Assembly: GCA_947446935.1 (NCBI GenBank)
Contig: CANFIV010000019.1
Coordinates: 1 to 10,993, forward strand
Origin: Sphingomonadaceae bacterium
Lineage (GTDB): Bacteria > Pseudomonadota > Alphaproteobacteria > Sphingomonadales > Sphingomonadaceae
Reading direction: 5' to 3'
DNA: 10,993 nucleotides
In this document: piece after piece, positions 1-6,464 of the stretch
Numbering within the stretch: position 1 is the stretch's first letter
Layout: every line of letters starts with the position of its first letter
Notes under the pieces: model-generated
Database searches by the model: none
Seen by the model: only the letters and a program-made list of their open reading frames with translations
Told to the model about the DNA's origin: nothing
Translations under genes and position numbers: made by a program

Positions 1-466
1 CGAACGGCGCAATCTGCTTCAGCCCGGCCACCAGCTCGGCCGCATTGGCATAGCCTTCAGGGTGCGGCATGAACGGCACACCCGGCGCGCCCATGTCTCC
101 GCGCAGCGCGACGATGTGGCGCACGCCCGCTTCCCAGTAACTTTCGGCCACTTCGCGAATCTCGGCCTTGCTCGCTTCGACGCAGGTGAGGTGCGCGGCT
201 GCGGGCAGGCGCGCTTCCTTGATGATCCGCGCGACAGTGCCGTGGGTGCGGTCACGGGTTGATCCGCCCGCACCGTAAGTCACCGAAACGAAGCTCGGGC
301 GCAGCGGGGCGAGCGTCGTCACCACTTCCCACAGCTGCTCCATCAGCGGATCGGTGCGGGGCGGGAAGAACTCGAACGAAACGCGGATGTCGCCGGGCAG
401 GCCGGCAAACAGCGGCGTATCGAGCGCGGTGCGCGCTTCGCGCAGTTGATCGAAGGTTGTCGTCAT
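1..466 (-). CDS. metF: 5,10-methylenetetrahydrofolate reductase, N-terminal part (cut by left edge)
   Basis: MetF reduces 5,10-methylene-THF to 5-methyl-THF with a flavin cofactor, supplying the methyl group for methionine synthesis in the cytoplasm. Translating the minus strand from the ATG at 466 gives 155 codons before the window ends, roughly half of the usual ~300 residues. Family motifs are visible: FEFFPP at about 31-36, whose Glu32 matches the catalytic acid; VTYGAGGST at 62-70; HLTC at 92-95; and LRGD at 121-124, whose Asp matches the folate-contacting residue. The start overlaps the stop of the upstream regulator gene as ATGA (463-466) and has no strong Shine-Dalgarno, so translation is probably coupled. 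In related bacteria metH-type methionine synthase genes often follow; that would lie outside the window. Identity is confident; only the C-terminus is missing. Confidence 0.95.
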   Translation of the reverse strand, partial: MTTTFDQLREARTALDTPLFAGLPGDIRVSFEFFPPRTDPLMEQLWEVVTTLAPLRPSFVSVTYGAGGSTRDRTHGTVARIIKEARLPAAAHLTCVEASKAEIREVAESYWEAGVRHIVALRGDMGAPGVPFMPHPEGYANAAELVAGLKQIAPF

Positions 467-1467
467 TGGGACACCAACCTGGGAAATTCAGCGATGGAAC
501 CGCGTTCGCTGCGGCGCACGCCGGTCCAGATCTTGACGATAAGCTCATGCCCCGCGAGCGCGCGGTCCTCGGCGGGTTCAAACCCGGCAGCGGTGAGCAG
601 CGCAGTGATCTGCGCATCGGAAAAGCCGAGGCGGGCGTGGGCGTGGCTGGCGCGCAGTTCCTCACGGTCGTGTGCAGCGAAATCGACGATGACGATACGC
701 CCGCCCGGCGCGGTCACCCGCGCGGCTTCGGCCAGCACCGCCTGCGGCGCGAGCGCATAGTGCAGCACCTGGTGGAACAGCACGGTGTCGAAGCTGCCCT
801 CTGCGAACGGCAACTGCGCGAAATCGCCCTGCACCAGGCTGACATGGCCGGCCGGCAGATGTTGCAGCCGGGTGCGGGCAAGGCGGAGCATTTCGGGGCT
901 CTTGTCGAGCGCCGTAATGTGGCTGGCGCTTTGCGCGAACAATTCGGCGATGCGCCCGGTACCAGTGCCCACGTCGAGCAGGCGGCCGACCGAGCCCGCA
1001 AGGAGTTCGCCAAGCACGGCTTCGACCGGACCATCGGCAATGTGCAGGCTGCGCAGTTTGTCCCATTCGGCGGCGTGGCGGGCGAAGTAATCCACTGCGC
1101 TGGCCTCCCGCGCGGCGCGGATCGCAACGAGGTGCTGGCGATCCTCGGCGCACTGGCCGCCAAAGCCGCTATCAACCGCCTCAGCCGCGACCAGCACACG
1201 CGCCAGCGCCGTGCCGAGATCGTCACCAAGACCTTCGGGAGCGCCGACTTCGTTCACCGCAGCCCGCAGGAACACCCAGCCGCCTTCGCGGCGGCGCTCG
1301 GCAAGGCCCGCATCGCACAGGATCTTGATGTGGCGGGAAACGCGGGGTTGGCTCTGGCCAAGAACTTGCGCAAGCTCACCCACGGCAAGCTCCATGCTGG
1401 CGAGCAGGCGCATGATTCTGAGCCGGGTGGGATCGGCCAGTGCGCGGAGGGAATCGAGAACGGACAT
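463..1467 (-). CDS. ArsR-family regulator fused to a SAM-dependent methyltransferase domain
   Basis: A 334-residue two-domain protein. Residues about 8-70 form an ArsR winged helix (ADPTRLRIMRLL, then recognition helix region SQPRVSRHIKIL at 39-50). The cysteine metal-binding motif of metal-sensing ArsR proteins is absent: the helix reads ELAQVLG, and only isolated cysteines (C51, C106) occur. Residues about 155-275 form a class I methyltransferase fold: motif I LLDVGTGTGR (163-172), acidic D188, QGDFAQLPF (213-221), and a post-I strand ending in GGRIVIVDF (255-263). The gene precedes metF with a 4-base ATGA overlap. It probably senses SAM or SAH through the methyltransferase-like domain and represses its own operon; ArsR-family methionine regulators (SahR, SamR) are described in Proteobacteria. 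The ATG at 1467 is preferred over an in-frame TTG at 1485, which lies inside operator 1. Whether it keeps catalytic activity is unknown. Confidence 0.88.
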   Translation of the reverse strand: MSVLDSLRALADPTRLRIMRLLASMELAVGELAQVLGQSQPRVSRHIKILCDAGLAERRREGGWVFLRAAVNEVGAPEGLGDDLGTALARVLVAAEAVDSGFGGQCAEDRQHLVAIRAAREASAVDYFARHAAEWDKLRSLHIADGPVEAVLGELLAGSVGRLLDVGTGTGRIAELFAQSASHITALDKSPEMLRLARTRLQHLPAGHVSLVQGDFAQLPFAEGSFDTVLFHQVLHYALAPQAVLAEAARVTAPGGRIVIVDFAAHDREELRASHAHARLGFSDAQITALLTAAGFEPAEDRALAGHELIVKIWTGVRRSERGSIAEFPRLVSQ

Positions 1468-1473
1468 GAGGTC

Positions 1474-1501
1474 TATATAAAGCAAACTTTATATCAATCA
1501 A
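1474..1501 (-). promoter_or_regulatory. Candidate sigma-70 promoter of the arsR-metF operon
   Basis: On the minus strand, TTGATT (-35, 1496-1501) is separated by 16 bp from TATATA (-10, 1474-1479). Transcription would start about 7 bases downstream, at or within a base or two of the ATG at 1467. The sequence before that ATG (GACCTC) has no Shine-Dalgarno, so a leaderless mRNA is plausible. The -10 box lies largely inside operator 1. Box matches are moderate; AT-richness makes other placements possible. Confidence 0.45.
1475..1494. promoter_or_regulatory. Operator 1: perfect 8-bp inverted repeat, 4-bp spacer
   Basis: ATATAAAG, spacer CAAA, CTTTATAT: both arms match perfectly (8/8). It sits 8 bases upstream of the regulator's ATG and overlaps the candidate -10 box, a typical position for an autorepressor site. 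A 20-bp palindrome this AT-rich stands out sharply in the GC-rich surroundings. The binding protein is inferred to be the adjacent ArsR-methyltransferase. Confidence 0.8.
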
Positions 1502-1504
1502 GTC

Positions 1505-1524
1505 ATATAAAGATATCCTTATAT
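1505..1524. promoter_or_regulatory. Operator 2: second copy of the inverted repeat
   Basis: ATATAAAG, spacer ATAT, CCTTATAT: same left arm and spacer length as operator 1, with one mismatch in the right arm (7/8). Its centre is exactly 30 bp from that of operator 1, close to three helical turns, so two dimers would bind roughly the same DNA face. It lies just upstream of the candidate -35 box of the regulator promoter. Confidence 0.75.
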
Positions 1525-1560
1525 CCCATAGCAATCGCCCGAGCCTGTCACGTTTGGCGT

Positions 1561-1589
1561 TTGCCTTGGTTGGACAGGCGGATTAGAAC
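1561..1589 (+). promoter_or_regulatory. Weak candidate promoter for the lipoprotein pair
   Basis: TTGCCT (1561-1566), 17-bp spacer, TAGAAC (1584-1589): four of six matches in each sigma-70 box. Downstream, in the presumed leader, a small hairpin GGCGG-TTTG-CCGCC lies at 1602-1615. This is the best match seen in the 1525-1648 gap, but it could be chance. Confidence 0.3.
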
Positions 1590-1648
1590 GCGCGCCGAAA
1601 AGGCGGTTTGCCGCCCGGACCGAAAACGTGATCACGACGAGGAACTCC

Positions 1649-1972
1649 ATGACGAAGACCAACGAACTCAAGCGCCTGGCCAAAGTGTTGGCCTCTGCGT
1701 TGGCTTGCGCTTCGCTATTTGCACTGAGCGCGTGCGGCAAGTCCGACGACGCCTCGCAGAGCGCGACGGCCGACAATGTCGAGATGCCGGCGGACGAGCT
1801 TCCTTCGGCCGAGCCTTCGGCCGCTGCGCCCGCCCCCGCCCCGGCGGCAGACGCCTCGCAGGCTGCGATGAGCGCCGAGGACGCTTCCAAGAGCACGGCG
1901 GAAGACGCGCTTTCGGTGGCCGAAGCCGCCAAGGCCGCCGCCGCCGACGCACAGACCCAGAAGTCGCAGTGA
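1649..1972 (+). CDS. Small Ala/Glu-rich lipoprotein, function unknown
   Basis: A 107-residue protein with a lipoprotein signal: basic N-terminus (MTKTNELKRLAK), hydrophobic stretch to about residue 25, and lipobox LSAC with the lipidated cysteine at 29. Glycine at +2 suggests outer-membrane sorting. The mature ~79 residues are low-complexity, rich in Ala, Ser, Asp, Glu and Pro, with a Pro-Ala linker around 55-65 and a likely Ala-rich helix toward the C-terminus. The DNA has a short tandem copy (CCTTCGGCC at 1802 and 1814). The ATG at 1649 is chosen because GAGGA lies 5 bases upstream; an in-frame GTG at 1628 would add residues before the signal. The stop overlaps the start of a second lipoprotein. 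No family is recognised; a structural or stress-related envelope role is speculation. Confidence 0.75.
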   Translation: MTKTNELKRLAKVLASALACASLFALSACGKSDDASQSATADNVEMPADELPSAEPSAAAPAPAPAADASQAAMSAEDASKSTAEDALSVAEAAKAAAADAQTQKSQ

Positions 1973-2223
1973 CCCTGCGCGCGGGGAGCAGACGACTGGC
2001 CGCCAGCGGTCTGGTGCTGCTCCCCCGCGTTCCCCTTTTGGCAGCACTCCTTCTGGCGGGCTGTCAGAAAGATACCGACCCCGGCCCCGGCGGAGTGACG
2101 GTTGGTGAAGCCCGCGCGCTCGACGAAGCGGCGGAAATGCTGGAGAAGCGGCCCGCCCCGCCACTCGCCGATGCAACTGTGCCTGCCGATCTTGCTTCCG
2201 TTCCTGCGGCCGCCAAGCCCTAG
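1969..2223 (+). CDS. Second small lipoprotein, GTG start, function unknown
   Basis: An 84-residue reading frame starting at a GTG whose bases overlap the previous stop (GTGA, 1969-1972), indicating coupled translation. The N-terminus carries arginines, then a hydrophobic core (LLAALLLA) and the lipobox LAGC with cysteine at residue 32. The mature ~53 residues are acidic and Ala/Pro-rich with no recognisable domain. An internal in-frame GTG (residue 16) could give a shorter signal, but the overlapping start fits operon structure better. It converges on arfB, and both stop codons fall in one CTAG. Shared layout suggests joint action with the upstream lipoprotein; function is unknown. Confidence 0.65.
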   Translation: MTLRAGSRRLAASGLVLLPRVPLLAALLLAGCQKDTDPGPGGVTVGEARALDEAAEMLEKRPAPPLADATVPADLASVPAAAKP

Positions 2224-2633
2224 TCGAACTGCACTTTGCCGCGCCCGGCCTTGATCGCGCCGCGCTTCTTTTTGCCTTCGAGCCGTTCCCCCTTGCCGAC
2301 CCGGTTGAGCCGGGTCTTGGCGCGGCGGGCGGGGAGTGTGGCCGCCTCGCGCAGCAGGGCTGCAAGCCGATTGCGTGCATCCTCGCGGTTTTGCTCCTGC
2401 GTGCGGTAGCTGCGCGCAGTCATCACGATTTCGCCCCGCGCGGTCATCTTGCTCCCCGCCAGTTCCTTCAGCCGATGAAACACCTCGGGCGAAAGACGCA
2501 GCGCAAAGACATCAAGCCGGATCTGGACAGCCGTCGCCACCTTGTTGACATTCTGGCCGCCGGGGCCCGCCGAGGCAATAAAGCTTTCCTCGATGGACGT
2601 AAGCGCGCGGGCGATCAGCTCGTCGGCAGACAC
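2220..2633 (-). CDS. arfB: Alternative ribosome-rescue factor ArfB (peptidyl-tRNA hydrolase, YaeJ type)
   Basis: ArfB enters stalled non-stop ribosomes and hydrolyses the peptidyl-tRNA. The 137 residues (E. coli 140) show the release-factor catalytic motif within AGPGGQNVNK, GGQ at 25-27. The C-terminal tail from about 101 to 133 is strongly basic (PARRAKTRLN, KKKRG) and, as in the family, would sit in the empty mRNA channel. There is no codon-recognition domain, which separates it from RF1/RF2. The start is a GTG preceded by GAGGA (2643-2647) with a 9-base spacer. The first 19 bases overlap the upstream pseudouridine synthase gene. It is the last gene of a four-gene minus-strand operon, and its TAG stop shares CTAG with the convergent lipoprotein gene. 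Confidence 0.93.
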   Translation of the reverse strand: MSADELIARALTSIEESFIASAGPGGQNVNKVATAVQIRLDVFALRLSPEVFHRLKELAGSKMTARGEIVMTARSYRTQEQNREDARNRLAALLREAATLPARRAKTRLNRVGKGERLEGKKKRGAIKAGRGKVQFD

Positions 2634-3358
2634 GCGTCCGGGTCCTCGATGGCGGCGGATTCGGCGGAAGGCGCTTCGGGATCGACAAAACCCAGCGCGC
2701 GGAAATCAGCGGGAAGCGGCGCTGCAGCCACAATCGGCGGCTTACCCTCGCGCGGCACGGTGAGCGCGGCGGCATGGAGCATGGTGCGCTTGGCACCTTC
2801 GCCCGTGCCATAGATGGGATCACCGAGCAGCGCCGCACCGAGCCCGGCGAGTGCATGAACACGGATCTGATGGGTGCGCCCGGTTTCGGGCTTGAACTCC
2901 ACCAGCGTGATCTCTTTCCCGCCCAAAACGCCATCGGGACCTTCCCGCCGATCAATCACCCGCCAGTGCGTGACGGCGGGTTTGCCAGCGCGCGCCGGGA
3001 TCATTCGCCAGCCCTTTTCGGCGCTGCTGATCTTCGAAAGATTGAGCGCGATCGTGCCGGAATCTTCCGCAACATGTCCCGCGACCACGCCGAGGTAGGT
3101 CTTGCCTACCTGACGCGCTTCGAACGCGGCGGCGTAGCGCCTGTGCGCCTTGGCGTTGCGGGCGAGGAGCAGGCAACCCGACGTATCCTGATCGAGCCGG
3201 TGGACCGCAGCGGGCGTGCGCTGGAATCCGAAGCGCATCGCATCAAGGTGATCGTCAAGCGAGACGCCGCCCGCACGGGGGCGATCGATCGGAAGCCCAG
3301 CGGGCTTGTCGATGACCAGCGCCTCGGCATCTTCGAACAGGACGGTCAGCTGGTTCAT
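2615..3358 (-). CDS. RluA-family RNA pseudouridine synthase
   Basis: The enzyme isomerises specific uridines in rRNA or tRNA to pseudouridine. The 247-residue protein has the family's catalytic motif HRLDQDTSG at 53-61, with Asp56 as the nucleophile, and the second signature TGRTHQIRVH at 159-168. It begins directly with the catalytic domain (LVIDKPAGLPI), so the S4 RNA-binding domain of RluC/RluD types is missing; size and form resemble RluA or TruC. The exact target uridine cannot be told from sequence. The ATG overlaps the aminotransferase stop as ATGA (3355-3358), with AAAGG about 7 bases upstream. The 3' end overlaps arfB by 19 bases, so the two translation-related genes are probably made together. 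Confidence 0.92.
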   Translation of the reverse strand: MNQLTVLFEDAEALVIDKPAGLPIDRPRAGGVSLDDHLDAMRFGFQRTPAAVHRLDQDTSGCLLLARNAKAHRRYAAAFEARQVGKTYLGVVAGHVAEDSGTIALNLSKISSAEKGWRMIPARAGKPAVTHWRVIDRREGPDGVLGGKEITLVEFKPETGRTHQIRVHALAGLGAALLGDPIYGTGEGAKRTMLHAAALTVPREGKPPIVAAAPLPADFRALGFVDPEAPSAESAAIEDPDACLPTS

Positions 3359-4527
3359 ACAAGGGCCTTTGCGATGCGCGAGAGGGCTTCTGCGAGCCGC
3401 GCATCATCCGCCGCAAAGCTGATCCGAAACCCCTCCTGCCCGCCAAACGCGGACGCCGCAACCACAGCGACTCCGTGATCAAGCAGATGCAGGGCGAGCG
3501 CCTCGTCATTTCCGAAGCGCGCCATGAGCGGCGCGGCATCGACGAGGCAGTAGAACGCGCCATCGGGCACCGGGGTGCTGAGTCCGGGCACGGAATTGAG
3601 TGCGGCAACCGCCAGATCGCGGCGAACGCGAAACCGCTCGCGCCAATCGATCAGAAAATCCTGTGGTCCGGTGAAAGCCGCGACGGCAGCCGCCTGGCTG
3701 ATCGAGGAGGGATTGCCCGAAGCATGCGATTGCAGCGTGCCCATCGCCGAGATCAGCCACGCCGGGCCAGCCGAGACGCCAATGCGGAAACCCGTCATCG
3801 CGTGGCTTTTGGAAACACCCGAGACGGTCAGCACACGCCCGGCCAGATCGGGACAGACAACCGCAAGGGTGGCATGCGCGCCTGCTCCATAGCGCAGCGG
3901 CGCGTAGATATCGTCGCTGAGCACGAGCACATCGGGATGGCGGCGCAGCACCGCGCCCAGTGCGGCCAGCGCTTCGGCGGAATATGTCGCGCCGGTCGGG
4001 TTGCCCGGACTGTTGAGCAGCAGCCAGCGCGTGCGCGGAGTAATCGCCGCTTCCAACTGCTCGGGGCTGATGCGGTAGCCGGTGGACGGTGTGGTTGGCA
4101 GCGCGACTGGTTCGGCACCGGTAAAGCGCACGATTTCGGGATAACTCACCCACCACGGCGCGGGAATCAGCACTTCGTCGCCCGGGTCCAGCGTCGCGGC
4201 GAGCGCGAGGAAGATCGCCTGCTTGCCGCCCGCGCTGACGATCACTTGCGCGGTGGGAACAGCAATGCCCAGATCGCGGGCAAAATGCAGTGCCGCCGCT
4301 TCGCGCAGCGCGGCGGTGCCGGAGACCGGTGTGTAGCGCGTGTCCCCCGCATCGAGCGCGGCCTTGGCGGCAGCGATCACATGCGGCGGGGTGGGGAAAT
4401 CGGGCTCGCCCACCGAAAGCGAGATGATGTCGCGGCCTTCGGCGCGCAGCGCGATGGCGCGGTCGGTCATCGCCGTGGTGCGCGAGGCGGCAATGCGCGC
4501 GAGGGCCTGGCTGACGCGACCTGTCAT
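3355..4527 (-). CDS. PLP-dependent class I/II aminotransferase (aspartate/aromatic type)
   Basis: A 390-residue fold-type I aminotransferase, full length for the family. Visible motifs: VGEPDFPTP (39-47) at the substrate site, NSPGNPTG (172-179) with Asn176, DDIY (205-208) with Asp205 and Tyr208 contacting the cofactor, SKSHAMTGFRIG (239-250) with the Schiff-base Lys240, and GFRISFA (366-372) whose Arg368 should bind the alpha-carboxylate. The pattern fits the aspartate aminotransferase Igamma group. Aspartate, aromatic amino acids or prephenate are all possible donors. Its position right after pabBC, an enzyme of the chorismate branch, hints at aromatic metabolism, but this is only context. 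Overlaps with both neighbours are 4-base ATGA (4524-4527 and 3355-3358). The ATG lacks a good Shine-Dalgarno, consistent with coupled translation. Confidence 0.9.
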   Translation of the reverse strand: MTGRVSQALARIAASRTTAMTDRAIALRAEGRDIISLSVGEPDFPTPPHVIAAAKAALDAGDTRYTPVSGTAALREAAALHFARDLGIAVPTAQVIVSAGGKQAIFLALAATLDPGDEVLIPAPWWVSYPEIVRFTGAEPVALPTTPSTGYRISPEQLEAAITPRTRWLLLNSPGNPTGATYSAEALAALGAVLRRHPDVLVLSDDIYAPLRYGAGAHATLAVVCPDLAGRVLTVSGVSKSHAMTGFRIGVSAGPAWLISAMGTLQSHASGNPSSISQAAAVAAFTGPQDFLIDWRERFRVRRDLAVAALNSVPGLSTPVPDGAFYCLVDAAPLMARFGNDEALALHLLDHGVAVVAASAFGGQEGFRISFAADDARLAEALSRIAKALV

Positions 4528-6344
4528 GCGCCGAGCAGCCGCGCCGGAATCAAGCCGCGCAAAGCGTTGCCGATGAAGAAGCCCGCTTCGAGATCGGCCA
4601 TGGTGACCGGAGCTTCGATCGCTTCGCCGCTTTCGAGCAGGCTGCGGCGCAGCACGCCAGGTAGCAAGCCAAGTGCGGCCGGCGGGGTGACCAGCGCATC
4701 GCCGCGCGTGACGAACAGGTTGGTGATGCTGCCTTCGGTGAGCAGGCCGTCATCTCGCAGGAACAGCGCCTCATGCGCTCCGGCCGCACGCGCGGCACGC
4801 AAGGCGTCTTCATAGAAATGGCGATCGCTGGTTTTATGACGCAGTCGCCAATCGCCTTCCGCCACTGGCAGAGGCAGGACTGCGCAGATCGCAGGCGCAG
4901 GCAGCGGAGCCGGGAGCGGCGAGGCATCGAGCGCATGGGCGCCGCTGCGCGAGACAACCAGCCGCACCCGCGCAGGCGCATCAAGATCGAAGCACAGAAC
5001 ATGGATGGCATTGCGGAGCGCGTGGCGATCAAAGGCGAAACCAAGCTCGGTCGCACTCGTTTTCATGCGTTCCAGATGCAATTCGAGCAGCGCGATGCCG
5101 TGGGCCGGATCGAAGGCCATCGTCTCTATCAGATCGGCAGTGCTCGCACTCAGACGCAAGAAGTTTCCTTTCACGAGGCATTCGCGCCATTCGTCCATCA
5201 TTTCGGAATCAGCCACGACCGCCGATCCTGCCCCCATGGTGGCGCGGCCACGCCCTGCACCGGGATAATCGGGCGCGAGCCGCACTGTGCGGATTGCCAC
5301 ATTGAAAGCCGCGTCACCAGCGCCTTGGTTCTGAGCCTCTCCGCCAGCCGGCACATCGATGCGCCCGATCGCGCCGCAATAGAGGCCGCGTGCATCGCGC
5401 TCGGTTTCGTCGATCAGCTCCATCGCCCGAATCTTGGGCGCGCCCGTGATCGAACCGCAAGGGAAGATCGCCCGAATCAGATCGCGCGCATCCGCACCGG
5501 GCTGCAGCGTGGCATGCACCGTCGTCACCATCTGGTGGACGGTGGGGTAGGTCTCGACCGCGAAAGGTTCGGCCACGCGCACGCTGCCCGGCTGTGCCAC
5601 CCGCGCCAGATCGTTGCGCATGAGATCGACGATCATCAGGTTCTCGGCGAGGTCCTTCACGCTGGCCTCGAGCTGCGCCTTGAAGCGGGCGTCTTCCGCC
5701 GGGGTGCGGCCGCGCGGCGCGGTCCCCTTCATCGGGCGGACCTCTGCGCGGCCCTGCTCCAGCGTGAAGAACAGCTCGGGCGAAACCGAGAGGTGCCAAT
5801 GCGCCCCGTCCCACAGAACCGCGCCATACCCCGCGCGGGCATCGCGCCGGAGATCGCGGTAGATCGCGAGCGGATCACCGGCCCACGAACCGCCAGTCTG
5901 GAACGTGTAGTTCGCCTGATAGATATCGCCTGCGTCGATCGCGGCCTTGAGCGTGGCAAAGCCTTGCGCATAGCCGCCAACCGAGACTTGCGGATCGAGC
6001 GGGCCGAGGCGGCCGGCAGCGGAAATCGTGCTGTCGATCCAATGCTCGGCCTCGCTGCCGGTCATTTCGCGCATGTGGTCAAAGCGCGCGAACCACACAA
6101 GCGGCCCCGAGGCCCCGGTCCGCGCGGCCAGGCGGCTTGCCAGGCGCGGCTCGAGCGCGAGCCCGGCCTCATAGGCAATCATGCCCGCCCAATGTCCCGG
6201 TGCGGAGCCGATACGGGCAAGCGCCTGCTCAACCTCGTCCGGACGGCGCGCGACGATAACCTCCTGCGGCGCGGTGTAGAGCCGCGCCGGGCCGGCGCCC
6301 TGTTCGCGGGCGTCGTCGAGAAGTATGAAGGGATCCGGGATCAT
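4524..6344 (-). CDS. pabBC: Fused aminodeoxychorismate synthase component I / aminodeoxychorismate lyase (PabB-PabC)
   Basis: A 606-residue bifunctional enzyme for p-aminobenzoate, the folate precursor. The PabB half (to about 400) makes 4-amino-4-deoxychorismate from chorismate. It has IYQANYTF (141-148), PMKGT (204-208) with Lys206, the residue separating PabB from anthranilate synthase, [10 protein letters not shown] (240-249), [11 protein letters not shown] (294-304) and [10 protein letters not shown] (371-380). The PabC half (about 405-606) is a class IV PLP enzyme releasing pyruvate: HKTSDR with Lys504 as Schiff-base lysine, [10 protein letters not shown] (535-544) and [10 protein letters not shown] (591-600). 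The amidotransferase subunit PabA is not encoded nearby and must come from elsewhere, perhaps a shared TrpG. It is the first gene of the operon leading to the aminotransferase, pseudouridine synthase and arfB. The upstream Shine-Dalgarno is weak (AAAGG, distant). Confidence 0.94.
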   Translation of the reverse strand: MIPDPFILLDDAREQGAGPARLYTAPQEVIVARRPDEVEQALARIGSAPGHWAGMIAYEAGLALEPRLASRLAARTGASGPLVWFARFDHMREMTGSEAEHWIDSTISAAGRLGPLDPQVSVGGYAQGFATLKAAIDAGDIYQANYTFQTGGSWAGDPLAIYRDLRRDARAGYGAVLWDGAHWHLSVSPELFFTLEQGRAEVRPMKGTAPRGRTPAEDARFKAQLEASVKDLAENLMIVDLMRNDLARVAQPGSVRVAEPFAVETYPTVHQMVTTVHATLQPGADARDLIRAIFPCGSITGAPKIRAMELIDETERDARGLYCGAIGRIDVPAGGEAQNQGAGDAAFNVAIRTVRLAPDYPGAGRGRATMGAGSAVVADSEMMDEWRECLVKGNFLRLSASTADLIETMAFDPAHGIALLELHLERMKTSATELGFAFDRHALRNAIHVLCFDLDAPARVRLVVSRSGAHALDASPLPAPLPAPAICAVLPLPVAEGDWRLRHKTSDRHFYEDALRAARAAGAHEALFLRDDGLLTEGSITNLFVTRGDALVTPPAALGLLPGVLRRSLLESGEAIEAPVTMADLEAGFFIGNALRGLIPARLLGA

Positions 6345-6464
6345 GCCTGTGCGCCGCCTTTAGCGGGGGCGAGGTCCAGATGCAAAAACCGCTTCCCTCC
6401 GATTTCATTCCAGACGAATAGAACTGTGGGACTATGCCTCTTAACGCCGCGCGAAAGATTGCAC
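6345..6464. other. Divergent intergenic region between pabBC and the HerA-like gene
   Basis: These 120 bases must hold the promoters of both divergent transcripts. I see no strong sigma-70 boxes in either direction. A very weak minus-strand candidate is TTGCAT, 17 bp, TAAAGG upstream of pabBC. No convincing operator was found; a short ATTC-N5-GAAT inverted repeat (6407-6419) is probably chance. Confidence 0.4.

Noticed and set aside
1468..1485. TTG start giving a regulator six residues longer
   Set aside because: The TTG lies inside operator 1 and downstream of it is a proper ATG; the ArsR fold begins just after the ATG.
1543..1579. Inverted repeat GCCTGTC / GACAGGC with a 23-base spacer
   Set aside because: The spacer is long, there is no second copy and no clear relation to the promoter boxes; likely chance.
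1802..1822. Short tandem repeat CCTTCGGCC
   Set aside because: Two copies only, within the Pro-Ser-Ala-rich part of a lipoprotein gene; explained by low-complexity coding sequence.
259..1968. Plus-strand open frame running into the second lipoprotein
   Set aside because: It is antisense to arsR and metF. The true lipoprotein start is the GTG at 1969, placed just before the signal peptide and overlapping the preceding stop.
4773..6464. Long in-frame plus-strand extension upstream of the HerA-like start
   Set aside because: It is antisense to pabBC. The conserved protein begins at the ATG at 6465, and the extension has no domain.
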